20,402 nucleotides of DNA from a virus, in IMG/VR virus record IMGVR_UViG_3300034374_000015, positions 1 to 20,402 of that record; one strand, given 5' to 3'. Of the stretch, positions 4,850 to 13,061 are shown in pieces. The notes below the pieces were generated by a model that worked only from the letters and a program-made list of their open reading frames with translations, searched no databases and had not been told where the DNA came from. The translations under genes and the position numbers were made by a program. The first letter of the stretch is position 1, and each line of letters opens with the position of its first letter.

Positions 4850-7365
4850 TGGCAACAGAACGTAATCCTTTTGATCGTATACCTGAAGAAGAAACAAACG
4901 TAGTTCCTCTTGCTCCTGAAGTTGAGGACATTGATGCTACTTTTGAAATTGACGACGACGGTGGTGTTATTGTAGACTTTTCTGAAAATGTAGCGATGGA
5001 AGCCTCTGAAGATATTGCTGAATGGTATGGCAATATGGCAGAGGATATGAACGAAGATGATCTAGATGATATTGCCAACGACGTAATAGAAAACTTTGAA
5101 GCAGATAAAGATTCTCGTGCTGAGTGGGAGTCTATGTTTGAGCGTGGCTTTGATCTGCTAGGACTAAAGCTTGAACAGGGATCAGAACCCTTTGAGGGTG
5201 CTTGCACCGCTGTACACCCTCTGCTGATTGAGTCGGCAGTTAAGTTTCAGTCTAAAGCTTCGGGCGAACTATTCCCTGCCAACGGACCAGTTAAAGCTCA
5301 GTTAATGGGTAAGTCCACACCAGAAAAAGAACTACAGGCTAATCGTGTTCAGAACTTCATGAACTATCAGCTTACTGAACAGATGCCTGAGTACTTTGAT
5401 GAGTTTGAAAGAATGCTGTTCCATCTACCGTTGATTGGTTCTGCATTTAAAAAGCTGTACTATGATGCTACCGTGAAGCGTCCTAAGTCAGAGTTTATTC
5501 CTATTGATCAGTTCTACGTGTCATACTATGCAACTGATCTTTCCAATGCAGATCGTTATACGCATGTTATCTATCGCAGCCCCGTAGAAATGCAGCGGGA
5601 TATGAGGGCTGGAGTATATGGAGATGTTGAGCTTGGAACTCCGTCTTCTTATCCCAGCACTTCCTTTAGCGAAAAGATGGATACGATTATTGGTTTGTCT
5701 CCCACGTCAGATCATGATCCTCAGTATGTTCTGCTGGAACAGCACTGCTATCTTAATATTGAAGATGAAGACGAAGCCTGTCCCTATATCGTGACTGTTG
5801 AACAGCAGTCTAGGCAGGTTCTAAGTATCCGTAGAAACTATAAGCAAGATGACCCGAACAAAGAAAAAGTAAATCACTTTGTGCATTATAGATTTGTTCC
5901 CGGCTTTGGTTTTTACGGCCTAGGTCTTATTCACTTCCTTGGCAATCTAACAATGAGTGCAACGGCAGCTATGCGTTCCCTCATAGATGCTGGACAGTTT
6001 GCCAATTTGCCGGGAGGGTTTAAGGCTAAGGGAGTCAGGATGGTTGGCGACAATGATCCTATCGCTCCCGGCGAGTTCAAGGAGGTTGAGGCAACTGGTG
6101 TAGATTTATCAAAGGCTATTATTCCCCTTCCCTACAAAGAGCCTTCCTCTACTCTATTCCAGATGCTGAACTTCGTAGCTACTGCTGGTCAGAAGTTTGC
6201 GGACAGCACGGAGCAAGTTATCTCTGACGCTGCCTCCTATGGACCCGTTGGCACCACTATGGCTTTGCTTGAAGCAAGTAGTAAATTCTTCACAGCAATT
6301 CATAAAAGGATGCACAAGTCTCAGAAAGACGAGTTCCGTATTCTAGCTCGTATTGACTATGACTATCTTCCAGACGAATATCCTTATGATGTTCCCTATG
6401 AAGACCGTAGCATTTTCAAATCAGACTTTGACGGTCGCATAGATATTATTCCAGTATCTGATCCAAACATTCCTAGCAACGCACATCGCATGATGATGGC
6501 AAACATGGCGCTACAGATGGCGCAGCAGTCGCCACCCGGAATGTTTAATCTAGAAGAACTAAATAGAACTATTCTCAATGCGGCTAATATGCCTAACATT
6601 GAAAAGATACTTCCGCCTAAGATTGAACCGCAACCGCTTGATCCAGTATCTGATATTATGGCTGTAACGAAAGGTATTCCGATTGCAGCATTTCCCGGTC
6701 AGAACCATGATGCACATATTCAGGTAAAGATGGCTTATCTTCAAGACCCAGTGAACGGTGCTAATCCTATCATGCAGCGGATTTCTCCAATACTTCAGGC
6801 AAACATTCAAGAACACTCTGTAATGAAATACCAAGAACAAATGGTTGGTATTTCTGAAGAGCTTATGAAAGAAACGCCTGATCAGGCTAATAATCCTGCG
6901 GTAGTTGAGATGGCTATGGCGCAAGCAGCGCAACAGGTAATGAACGCCAATAAAGCCATGGGTCAGGCGCAGTCACCTGAACAACAGCTTGTTGCTCTGG
7001 AACAGGCAAAGGTTGAACTGGAGAAACAGAAGCTTCAGTCTGAGACTGCAACTGACGCAGCAGAGCTTGAGATTAAAAACAAAGAGCTTGAGATCAAAGA
7101 AACTGCACAGATTATTGAAATGCTCAAAGCATCTGCAACAGCTAACTCAAGAGAAACTCAATCTCAGCTTAATCGTGAATCTAAAGAGGCGATGAAAGAA
7201 GCTGAACTAGCTACACGAAAAGAAATTGAAGAGGCAAAAATTGCCGCTGATATGTTAAAGAAACAAATGGAAGACGATAAAGAAATGGATATGGCTGCGT
7301 TACAAAATCTTACGCAGCTTGCTAATGAACAAATGAAGGAGATAAACGATGATGACGAAAGGTAA
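4849..7365 (+). CDS. Portal protein
   Basis: The portal forms the ring at one capsid vertex through which DNA enters and leaves, and to which terminase and head-tail connectors bind. The 838-residue product has an acidic N-terminus (about 1-95), then a core typical of large podovirus-type portals (FEGACTAVHPLLIESAVKFQ near 115, FPANGPVKAQLMGKSTPEKE near 142, IPIDQFYVSYYATDL near 217). About 140 final residues (from around 700) are rich in Glu, Lys, Gln and Ala and predicted as a long coiled coil. The assignment rests on family resemblance, position after terminase and before scaffold and capsid, and size. The ATG overlaps the previous stop (TAATG). Confidence 0.88.
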   Translation: MATERNPFDRIPEEETNVVPLAPEVEDIDATFEIDDDGGVIVDFSENVAMEASEDIAEWYGNMAEDMNEDDLDDIANDVIENFEADKDSRAEWESMFERGFDLLGLKLEQGSEPFEGACTAVHPLLIESAVKFQSKASGELFPANGPVKAQLMGKSTPEKELQANRVQNFMNYQLTEQMPEYFDEFERMLFHLPLIGSAFKKLYYDATVKRPKSEFIPIDQFYVSYYATDLSNADRYTHVIYRSPVEMQRDMRAGVYGDVELGTPSSYPSTSFSEKMDTIIGLSPTSDHDPQYVLLEQHCYLNIEDEDEACPYIVTVEQQSRQVLSIRRNYKQDDPNKEKVNHFVHYRFVPGFGFYGLGLIHFLGNLTMSATAAMRSLIDAGQFANLPGGFKAKGVRMVGDNDPIAPGEFKEVEATGVDLSKAIIPLPYKEPSSTLFQMLNFVATAGQKFADSTEQVISDAASYGPVGTTMALLEASSKFFTAIHKRMHKSQKDEFRILARIDYDYLPDEYPYDVPYEDRSIFKSDFDGRIDIIPVSDPNIPSNAHRMMMANMALQMAQQSPPGMFNLEELNRTILNAANMPNIEKILPPKIEPQPLDPVSDIMAVTKGIPIAAFPGQNHDAHIQVKMAYLQDPVNGANPIMQRISPILQANIQEHSVMKYQEQMVGISEELMKETPDQANNPAVVEMAMAQAAQQVMNANKAMGQAQSPEQQLVALEQAKVELEKQKLQSETATDAAELEIKNKELEIKETAQIIEMLKASATANSRETQSQLNRESKEAMKEAELATRKEIEEAKIAADMLKKQMEDDKEMDMAALQNLTQLANEQMKEINDDDER

Positions 7366-7513
7366 AGGTTATCCTGAACATGTAAAGGATACCGACAAAA
7401 GCTTTGGCGACCCTTATGCACAGGACATCACGGGTGGCCGTAATATTCGCTCTGCACTGAACAAATGGGATGACTACTCTTGGAAGTCTTCCGACAAAGG
7501 TGAAAAGAAGTAG
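7349..7513 (+). CDS. Small hypothetical protein after portal
   Basis: This 54-residue hydrophilic protein begins MMTKGKGYPEHVKDTD and ends with a basic SSDKGEKK. The ribosome binding site AAGGAG (7336-7341) lies 7 bases before the ATG at 7349. The gene overlaps the portal 3' end by 17 bases, and its TAG stop overlaps the next GTG start. The Trp/Tyr-containing middle (ALNKWDDYSWK) suggests a small folded or binding element. The function is unknown; it is one of the short proteins often found between portal and scaffold in phages. Confidence 0.65.
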   Translation: MMTKGKGYPEHVKDTDKSFGDPYAQDITGGRNIRSALNKWDDYSWKSSDKGEKK

Positions 7514-7710
7514 TGCCTGACATTTGGGACGAAGTAGTAAGCGAGTACAATAAAGAGATTAACAATCTGAGGATAGCATTGGGTAATGGCTCTGCGGAGG
7601 ACTATCCTCACTATCGTCAGATTGTTGGTTCTATCTCCAGCCTAGAGTGGGCCAGAGATAATTTAACTGATATAGTAAAGAAACGTATTTATATGGAGGA
7701 CGACGAGTAG
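7513..7710 (+). CDS. Small conserved-type helical phage protein
   Basis: A 65-residue acidic protein, almost certainly helical (IWDEVVSEYNKEINNLRIAL ... HYRQIVGSISSLEWARDNLTD). The pattern Y-x-x-IVG-x-I-x-x-LEWA is reminiscent of small proteins found next to portal or head genes in many phages, but I cannot name a family. It starts at GTG in a TAGTG overlap with the preceding gene, which implies coupled translation, and stops two bases before the first ATG of the GroES-like gene. Confidence 0.65.
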   Translation: MPDIWDEVVSEYNKEINNLRIALGNGSAEDYPHYRQIVGSISSLEWARDNLTDIVKKRIYMEDDE

Positions 7711-7712
7711 TA

Positions 7713-8138
7713 ATGCAGCAAGTAGGTTTAGGTGGCGCAATGAAAAATGATTTGTGGATAACTGAGGACGACGCACCCGATCCCAGCCCACTCCCCACTC
7801 TACCGGGATTTCACGTTCTAGTGCGACCCGTTTCAGTAAAGAGTGTAACTAAAGGTGGTATCTTTCTACCGGATTCAACCAAAGACGATATGGCATATCT
7901 CACGACTGTCGCACAGGTTCTAGCGTTAGGAGACTTGGCATATATGGATAAAGAGAAGTTTCCCGGCGGGGCTTGGTGTAATGTAGGCGACTATGTATGC
8001 TATGGCAAACACGCAGGAACTAAACTATTTTACAAGGGTGTACGTCTAATACTCTTGTTTGATGATCAGATTATTATGAAAGTAGAAGACCCTAAAGACC
8101 TTGACCCCACATTTAATTTAGGAAAAGGTTCTAACTGA
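7713..8138 (+). CDS. Phage GroES-like co-chaperonin
   Basis: This protein would cap the host GroEL ring and help fold phage proteins, by analogy with T4 gp31 acting on the capsid protein. The 141-residue product has the Cpn10 layout: FHVLVRPV (residues 33-40), a mobile loop ending in the hydrophobic tripeptide region GGIFLP (48-53) that binds GroEL, a central VGDYVCYGKHAGTKL (91-105), and a final strand LLFDDQIIMKV (114-124). It is longer than bacterial GroES (about 97) by an N-terminal extension and a short tail. The start is uncertain: ATG 7713 has GGAGG 13 bases upstream, and ATG 7740 has AGGTGG 4 bases upstream. It sits before scaffold and capsid, consistent with an assembly role. Confidence 0.88.
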   Translation: MQQVGLGGAMKNDLWITEDDAPDPSPLPTLPGFHVLVRPVSVKSVTKGGIFLPDSTKDDMAYLTTVAQVLALGDLAYMDKEKFPGGAWCNVGDYVCYGKHAGTKLFYKGVRLILLFDDQIIMKVEDPKDLDPTFNLGKGSN

Positions 8139-8139
8139 T

Positions 8140-8168
8140 TTGGGAAATTAAGACTTTTGTGATATAAT
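8140..8168 (+). promoter_or_regulatory. Sigma70-type promoter for the capsid operon
   Basis: TTGGGA (8140-8145), a 17-base spacer, and TATAAT (8163-8168). The block TGATTTGGGAAA, starting at the GroES stop codon, is identical to the one after terminase. Here a leader of about 35 bases with a normal ribosome binding site (CGGAGAG) precedes the scaffold ATG. It probably gives extra transcription of scaffold and capsid genes. Confidence 0.65.
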
Positions 8169-8211
8169 AATATAAACGTAATCGTTTGTGTCGTTAACAA
8201 CGGAGAGTAAA

Positions 8212-9174
8212 ATGAGTAACGAAAATGATGGATGGGAAACCATTGAGGTTTCAGAAGATAGTAAAGAAGTTGAATTTGAAATTGAAGAAGAAGAACAACC
8301 AGTACAGGCAAAAGAAGAGGTTGTTCAAGAACAGCCGGAACAAAAAGTTGAGCCTGAACAGCCGAAAGAACTAGAAGGTATTGAAACTAAAGGCGCTGAA
8401 AAAAGAATTAGGCAACTGATTCGACAGCGCAAAGAACGTGAAGAAAAGATTGATGAGCTTATTCGACAGAATGAAGAGCTTAAACAAAACCTAAATAAAA
8501 AAGAAGAAGAAGTAAATAATATTGCTTCTCGTAGCGTTGGATCAAGTGAGAAGCAGCTAACTCAAAATATTGAACTGGCACGTCAAGCTTATCTTCAAGC
8601 ATTTGACGAAGGAGATAAAGAAAAGGTTTTAGCAGCGCAGGAAATTTTAAACGCTGCTCAAGCTGATCTTAAAACCGTTCAAAACTATAAAGCTAATATT
8701 GCAAAGCGAATGGAAGAAGCTTCAAAAGAAGTAGAAAAGGAACCAGAGCTTGTATCGCAGACTCAGGCTTATGATCCAAAAGCAAATGAATGGGCGCAGC
8801 GAAATGATTGGTTTGGACAAGATACAGTTAAAACCGCAGCCGCTCTTGCAATAGATGCTGAACTGAAGGGAGAAGGATATGATCCCAGTGATGACGAATT
8901 TTATGAAGAAATTGACAAGCGCCTTGAAATGGCCTTTGGTCAAACTTCAAACCGTGTGCAGGAAACTGAGAGACAAAGTAACTCAGGCACGTCACAACCT
9001 GCTCAAGTGGTTTCGGGGGCTTCACGCTCGTCTCCGAACTCTAATAAAAAAGTAAAGCTTTCCAAAGAAGACGTAAGGCTTGCTAATAAATGGGGCATCC
9101 CACTTGAACAGTATGCCGCCGAGAAGCTGAAGGTAACTTCGGCTGATGGTGAATATACTAACATAAACATGTAG
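8212..9174 (+). CDS. Capsid scaffolding protein
   Basis: The scaffold guides capsid protein into a procapsid and is then removed. The 320-residue product shows the usual make-up: a very acidic Glu-rich N-terminus (1-60), a long charged coiled coil (about 65-105, IRQLIRQRKEREEKIDELI), a further helical region to about 180, a conserved-looking segment (NEWAQRNDWFG near 202, AAALAIDAELKGEGYDP near 218), and a Ser-rich linker with a basic C-terminal helix, the part that commonly binds capsid. I start at ATG 8212 with GGAGAG just upstream; a GTG at 8188 lies before that site. The position between portal/GroES and the major capsid protein supports the call. Confidence 0.82.
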   Translation: MSNENDGWETIEVSEDSKEVEFEIEEEEQPVQAKEEVVQEQPEQKVEPEQPKELEGIETKGAEKRIRQLIRQRKEREEKIDELIRQNEELKQNLNKKEEEVNNIASRSVGSSEKQLTQNIELARQAYLQAFDEGDKEKVLAAQEILNAAQADLKTVQNYKANIAKRMEEASKEVEKEPELVSQTQAYDPKANEWAQRNDWFGQDTVKTAAALAIDAELKGEGYDPSDDEFYEEIDKRLEMAFGQTSNRVQETERQSNSGTSQPAQVVSGASRSSPNSNKKVKLSKEDVRLANKWGIPLEQYAAEKLKVTSADGEYTNINM

Positions 9175-9190
9175 GCGTGGAGGAAAGAAT

Positions 9191-9679
9191 ATGACACGAA
9201 ATGAATCACGTACTGAGAGTATGCGGGAACAGAATACTAGAGAAGAAGAGTGGACTTTTGAAGAGCCGAATGCTCTGGACATTCCAGAAAGTGTGAAAGC
9301 ACGTTTTGATAATGAGGGCATGGCGCTACGTTGGATACGAATCTCCCTTCAGGGTCAGGATGACATCACGAATGTTGGCAAAAAGCTGCAAGCAGGATGG
9401 GTGTTTGTAACTCCAGATGAAGTTCCCGAAATGTCTCTTACATCCTTCGTGAGGGATGAAGGCAGGTATCAAGGCTCTGTGTGTCGAGGTGATGTAGCCT
9501 TGGTTAAAATGCCAGCCGGAAAAGTGAATGCTCGTAGGAAATTCTATGAAGGTAAATCAAACGATCAGATGGAAGCTGTCAACTCTCAGTTGATGAAAAA
9601 CTCTGATTCACGTTTTCCTATTTCCAACACGAGTCGTTCTGTTACAACCAAGGGAAGGCAACCGTCCTTTCAGGACTAG
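9191..9679 (+). CDS. Conserved hypothetical head-module protein
   Basis: A 162-residue protein with a strong ribosome binding site (GGAGGAAAGAAT before ATG). After an acidic, Arg-containing N-terminus comes a compact domain: MALRWIRISLQGQDDITNVG, AGWVFVTPDE, then GDVALVKMPAGKVNARRKFY. This resembles a widespread phage protein encoded between scaffold and capsid genes in large-portal podovirus-like genomes. Its function has not been clear to me from knowledge of the family. The tail is basic and Ser-rich. It is likely a minor capsid or assembly component. Confidence 0.7.
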   Translation: MTRNESRTESMREQNTREEEWTFEEPNALDIPESVKARFDNEGMALRWIRISLQGQDDITNVGKKLQAGWVFVTPDEVPEMSLTSFVRDEGRYQGSVCRGDVALVKMPAGKVNARRKFYEGKSNDQMEAVNSQLMKNSDSRFPISNTSRSVTTKGRQPSFQD

Positions 9680-9704
9680 CCTCCCATAATTAAGGAGATG
9701 AAAC

Positions 9705-10319
9705 ATGTCTACTACTAAAGCATTTCGTGGTTTCATTCCTGCTCGTAAAAAAGGTGGCGGCTACAACAACGAAGCCGTGACCGACATGATTACTCTGACC
9801 TCTTCGGGTCAGGCTCAGACGCCCTCCAACAGCATCTTTACCGGCGATCCGGTGGTGCTTCCCGGTGCGAACTTTGCGACGATTTCTCCGTATATCGCCG
9901 CAACGCTCAAGCCGTCTGGAGTGTTCATGGGTTGTCAGTATGTTGAAAATGGCGAGCAGAAGTTCTCCCGGTATTGGCCGGGCGGAACGAGTGCCACGGA
10001 CATTAAATTCTTTGTGATCACTGATCCCGATCAGACGTATTACATTCAGGCTTCTCTGTCGCTTTCGGCGGCTGAGTTGGCTATTGTCAAAAACTACAAC
10101 GTAACCGTTAGCTCCACTGCCTCTTCGGGCAGCACGACTACGGGTCAGTCGAGCTACTATCTGGACGGTGCGTCCGGCACGGAAGCTGCTGCTGCCGTTC
10201 GTGTGATTGGTAAAGCTCAGTTCCCTGATGAAAAGGACTCTGATGCTTATCCGATTGTGGAAGTATGGCTCAACCATCACCGTGACCGTTTTGTAACGGC
10301 TACGGCGTCAACGGCTTAA
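9705..10319 (+). CDS. Probable head decoration or structural protein
   Basis: A 204-residue protein directly upstream of the major capsid gene with a strong ribosome binding site (AAGGAGATGAAAC-ATG). It has a basic, Gly-rich start (FRGFIPARKKGGGYNNEAV), then a beta-rich body with GDPVVLPG, KPSGVFMGCQYVENGEQ and SRYWPGG. A Ser/Thr/Gly loop around residues 140-155 and a C-terminal domain (AYPIVEVWLNHHRDRF) follow. Position and beta-rich character fit a capsid decoration protein. Base composition here is clearly richer in G+C than in the flanking genes, as in the capsid gene, which suggests high expression. The exact role is inferred. Confidence 0.6.
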   Translation: MSTTKAFRGFIPARKKGGGYNNEAVTDMITLTSSGQAQTPSNSIFTGDPVVLPGANFATISPYIAATLKPSGVFMGCQYVENGEQKFSRYWPGGTSATDIKFFVITDPDQTYYIQASLSLSAAELAIVKNYNVTVSSTASSGSTTTGQSSYYLDGASGTEAAAAVRVIGKAQFPDEKDSDAYPIVEVWLNHHRDRFVTATASTA

Positions 10320-10334
10320 TAGGGAGGATTTATC

Positions 10335-11252
10335 ATGGCTATTAATAGAGCTAGTATTGCTAAAGAACTCCTTCCCGGTCTTAACGCCGTTTTTGGGATG
10401 GAGTATGGAGAGGTCAATAACGAACATGAGGCTCTCTATGAGATTGAAAATTCTGACCGTGCCTTTGAAGAAGAAGTTCTCTTCACGGGCTTCGGCACCG
10501 CCCCTACTAAGGGAGAGGGTGCATCGGTTTCTTATGATGACGCACAGGAAAGCTACACGGCTCGCTACACGGCGGAAACCGTTGCGCTTGCTTTTGCTGT
10601 CACCGAAGAAGCGATGGAAGACAATCTTTATGACACGTTCGCTAAACTTCGTGCAAGGGGTCTTGCCCGTGCAATGGCGAACACCAAGCAGGTGAAGGCT
10701 GCTAACATCTACAATAATGGTTTCACTGATACCATTGGTGATGGCGCTCCGTTCTTCTCTGCGGCTCATCCGACGATTTCTGATGGTCTTCAGTCTAACC
10801 TTCTTGGTGCGGCTGACCTGTCGGAAGCTACGCTTGAAACTGCGCTTACCGCCATTCAGAAGATCAAAGATGATCGTGGTATTCTGGTTGGTGCTAGTGC
10901 GATTTCTCTGCATATCCCGGTTGATTACTGGGCGGTTGCGGATCGTGTTCTTTCGTCGCCGGGCAACACTCAGGCGAGTGCTGGCGGTGCGAACCCGAAT
11001 ACGAACGCCATCAATGCGACCCGTCACATGGGCATGGTTCCTGAAGGCTTCTTCATTAACCGTCGCTTCACTGACACGGACGCATGGTTTGTTAAGACGG
11101 ACGTTCCGAACGGCACGAAGATGTTTGTGCGGTCGCCGCTTCAGACCAAGATGGAACCGGACTTCGACACCGGCAACCTTCGATTCAAGGCTCGTGAGCG
11201 TTATAGCTTCGGCGTCTCGGATTGGCGTGGCTGGTTTGGTAGCGCTGGTTAA
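10335..11252 (+). CDS. Major capsid protein (HK97-fold, Mu gpT-like)
   Basis: The main shell protein, 305 residues. The sequence matches the podovirus and Mu-type capsid family I know: FEEEVLFTGFGTAPTKGEGA near residue 44, SYTARYTAETVALAFAVTEE near 72, MANTKQVKAANIYNNGF near 113, and a C-terminal run with FTDTDAWFVKTDVPNGTKMF, LQTKMEPDFDTGN and ARERYSFGVSDWRGWFG. The start has GGGAGGA about 7 bases upstream. The gene is GC-rich with C/G-ending codons compared with its neighbours, and a terminator hairpin follows, both expected of the most highly expressed virion gene. No N-terminal protease domain is visible. Confidence 0.93.
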   Translation: MAINRASIAKELLPGLNAVFGMEYGEVNNEHEALYEIENSDRAFEEEVLFTGFGTAPTKGEGASVSYDDAQESYTARYTAETVALAFAVTEEAMEDNLYDTFAKLRARGLARAMANTKQVKAANIYNNGFTDTIGDGAPFFSAAHPTISDGLQSNLLGAADLSEATLETALTAIQKIKDDRGILVGASAISLHIPVDYWAVADRVLSSPGNTQASAGGANPNTNAINATRHMGMVPEGFFINRRFTDTDAWFVKTDVPNGTKMFVRSPLQTKMEPDFDTGNLRFKARERYSFGVSDWRGWFGSAG

Positions 11253-11261
11253 TCAGCAAAT

Positions 11262-11291
11262 GAGGGAGGGTGGCTTCGGCCACTCTCTCTT
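11262..11291 (+). terminator. Intrinsic terminator after major capsid gene
   Basis: A 13-bp stem (11262-11274 with 11279-11291, including three G-T pairs) is capped by a stable TTCG tetraloop, 10 bases past the capsid stop. The following tract (CATTCTTAAAGG) is only weakly T-rich, so termination is probably partial. This would give high capsid levels with reduced read-through into the tail genes. The stem could also protect the 3' end of the message. Confidence 0.7.
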
Positions 11292-11311
11292 CATTCTTAA
11301 AGGAGATACAT

Positions 11312-11653
11312 ATGGCTTCAAATATTAAAGTTGCGATAGCCACAGGTGACTCAGTTCTTAAATATGTAGAAGACGATACGACTGTTGGCAGTAATGGAAC
11401 TGCTGATAGTAATATTCCTAGCGTCTCTCGGATTGTTGCGGTACATGCTGTGGCAACTCTTGGCGGCTCTTTTGCTATTAAAGGTCAGAGGCAGATTACA
11501 AATAAGACAGCAGAAGGTACTGCAATTAAGTTTCAGGTGGTAGCCAGCGAATCTACTGATATTTATATGGGTGACTTGGGAGTTGCCGTCTATGGTGTGG
11601 TTAGCGTTTCAGCGCCCACTGATGGTTCCGTTCTTACCGTAATGCTTAATTAA
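11312..11653 (+). CDS. Small beta-rich hypothetical virion protein
   Basis: A 113-residue protein of alternating Val, Ala, Gly, Thr and Ser, predicted almost wholly beta (SRIVAVHAVATLGGSFAIKG, then GVAVYGVVSVSAPTDGSVL). I start at ATG 11312, with AAAGGAGATACAT directly upstream; an in-frame earlier start at 11270 would lie inside the terminator stem. It has no signal peptide. Located between the capsid and the first adaptor, it may be a capsid cement, decoration or head-completion protein. I do not recognise a family. Confidence 0.65.
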   Translation: MASNIKVAIATGDSVLKYVEDDTTVGSNGTADSNIPSVSRIVAVHAVATLGGSFAIKGQRQITNKTAEGTAIKFQVVASESTDIYMGDLGVAVYGVVSVSAPTDGSVLTVMLN

Positions 11654-11655
11654 TT

Positions 11656-12336
11656 ATGCCTAATTATGCTTATCTAAAGACAGACCTGATTAATACAACG
11701 GAGAATGACTCTACGGAGTTTTCTACGCAGGTATCTGCTTTTGTAAAGAAAACAGAGTTTCGATTGGTGAAAGACTTGGACGATGTAGGTCTGAGCGAAT
11801 ATGCCAATGTATCGGTATCGGCTGGAAATGCTGGTGCCGTTTCTTTGAATGATCGTACTCTTATTATCCGTAATGTTAACTTTGTAGTTAGCAGCGGTAC
11901 AAGTACGACTAATCTTCTTCAAAGAACAAATGAATATGTAAATGACTACTGGCCGGTGAGCGCCTCTACTGGAACGCCTCGGTATTATAGTCGCAGAACT
12001 AATTCTTCTATTCGTATAGTGCCTACACCAGTGTCGGTTCTTACAGTAGAAGTTGAATCACAATCACAGCCGCTTGCCCTTGCTTCTGCTACGGGAACTA
12101 GCGTGACAACTACAAACTACTTTAGCGAATATTGTTATGATGCTCTCTTTGCTGGCTGCATGGTAGAGGCAACCATGTATATGAAAGATTGGAATACCCT
12201 TCCTGTTTGGCAGCAGCAGTATCAGACCGCAATAGATCAACTTAGAAATCAAGCACGTCGCAGCAGACAGGATGATATGGCAGTTGCTGGCTCTCCTGCT
12301 GGTGGACCTAACACAATTATACAAGGAGCAAGTTAA
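11656..12336 (+). CDS. Head-tail adaptor protein (SU10-adaptor type)
   Basis: Adaptors of this kind bind the portal ring and carry the tail. The 226-residue product has the family pattern: VSAFVKKTEFRLVKDLD (residues 27-43) in an N-terminal helix pair, a beta-rich middle with TLIIRNVNF and NEYVNDYWP, GTPRYYSRR then SIRIVPTPVS, and a C-terminal helical part (YCYDALFAGCMVEATMYMKD, QQQYQTAIDQLRNQARR). It begins two bases after the previous stop with no clear Shine-Dalgarno sequence, so translation is probably coupled. The TAA stop overlaps the next ATG. Family assignment is from motif memory. Confidence 0.75.
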   Translation: MPNYAYLKTDLINTTENDSTEFSTQVSAFVKKTEFRLVKDLDDVGLSEYANVSVSAGNAGAVSLNDRTLIIRNVNFVVSSGTSTTNLLQRTNEYVNDYWPVSASTGTPRYYSRRTNSSIRIVPTPVSVLTVEVESQSQPLALASATGTSVTTTNYFSEYCYDALFAGCMVEATMYMKDWNTLPVWQQQYQTAIDQLRNQARRSRQDDMAVAGSPAGGPNTIIQGAS

Positions 12337-13061
12337 TGGCTGGAAGAAAAATCGCATCTACTGTTGGTAAACAAATAGGTAAAATTATTAGTCCAGAAGA
12401 TGCAGCTAAAAGACTAAAAGGACGCAAGAGAAAACTTCAAACTGGTCCTAAAACTGACCCAAAAAAACTTGAAGATATGCAGGCTGCTGGGAAAAGAGCT
12501 AAAAAGGCTGCGCCAAAAAGTAATGGCAAACCCAAAAGAAATTATAATATGGATGCTAAACAGTTTGAACCTAATAAGCCGCAGGCTGCTGGTATGGTTA
12601 AGAGAGAGTCTTCTCTTAAAAGTAAAAAGGCAAAACTAGCTGAAGAATATGATGGGCTAACCGCAGGTGCTAAAAGAGCCGAACGACTAAAAGGTAATAA
12701 AAGTAAGTTTTACTCTGTCTTTAAAGATAGGGGAATGACCCCAATGAAGAGTGGTGGCTACATGAAAAAGAAAATGGCTGGTGGTGGCGCACTAAAACCT
12801 GTAGACAAAGCTAAAAATCCGGGCGTTGCTGAACTTCCTAAGCCTGTTCGTAATAGAATGGGATTTGCTAAAAAAGGAAAGAAAGTTAGCGAAAGCATGA
12901 TGGAAGATTATACTTCTGTTCCGAAAGAACTTTCTGCACAAGCTCAGGCTAAAAAGAAAAAGAAAATGGGTGGTGGTAAAGTTTACAAACGCAAACATAG
13001 CGGTAAGGTTATTAAAAATAATATGAGCGGACAAGACCTTGTAAACGCTTGTTATGACTAA
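12336..13061 (+). CDS. Highly basic Lys-rich phage protein
   Basis: A 241-residue, strongly basic protein rich in Lys, Ala, Gly and Met, probably largely disordered. Visible elements are a basic start (AGRKIASTVGKQIGKI), KAKLAEEYDGLTAGAKRAERL (about 98-118), and two Met/Gly patches, YMKKKMAGGGALKP (about 142-155) and KKKKKMGGGKVYKRK (about 207-221). The KMGG element recurs in two later basic genes of the block. Such proteins are common in tail-module regions of aquatic phages, but their role is not known to me. Binding packaged DNA is a reasonable guess. A good ribosome binding site (AAGGAG) precedes the TAATG start, and it overlaps the next gene by 8 bases. Confidence 0.7.
   Translation: MAGRKIASTVGKQIGKIISPEDAAKRLKGRKRKLQTGPKTDPKKLEDMQAAGKRAKKAAPKSNGKPKRNYNMDAKQFEPNKPQAAGMVKRESSLKSKKAKLAEEYDGLTAGAKRAERLKGNKSKFYSVFKDRGMTPMKSGGYMKKKMAGGGALKPVDKAKNPGVAELPKPVRNRMGFAKKGKKVSESMMEDYTSVPKELSAQAQAKKKKKMGGGKVYKRKHSGKVIKNNMSGQDLVNACYD

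Noticed and set aside
9690-11027. Long minus-strand frames (9690-10280 and 10308-11027) opposite the decoration and capsid genes
   Set aside because: Both lie wholly antisense to well-supported genes and have Arg/Ser-rich shadow sequences with no ribosome binding sites.
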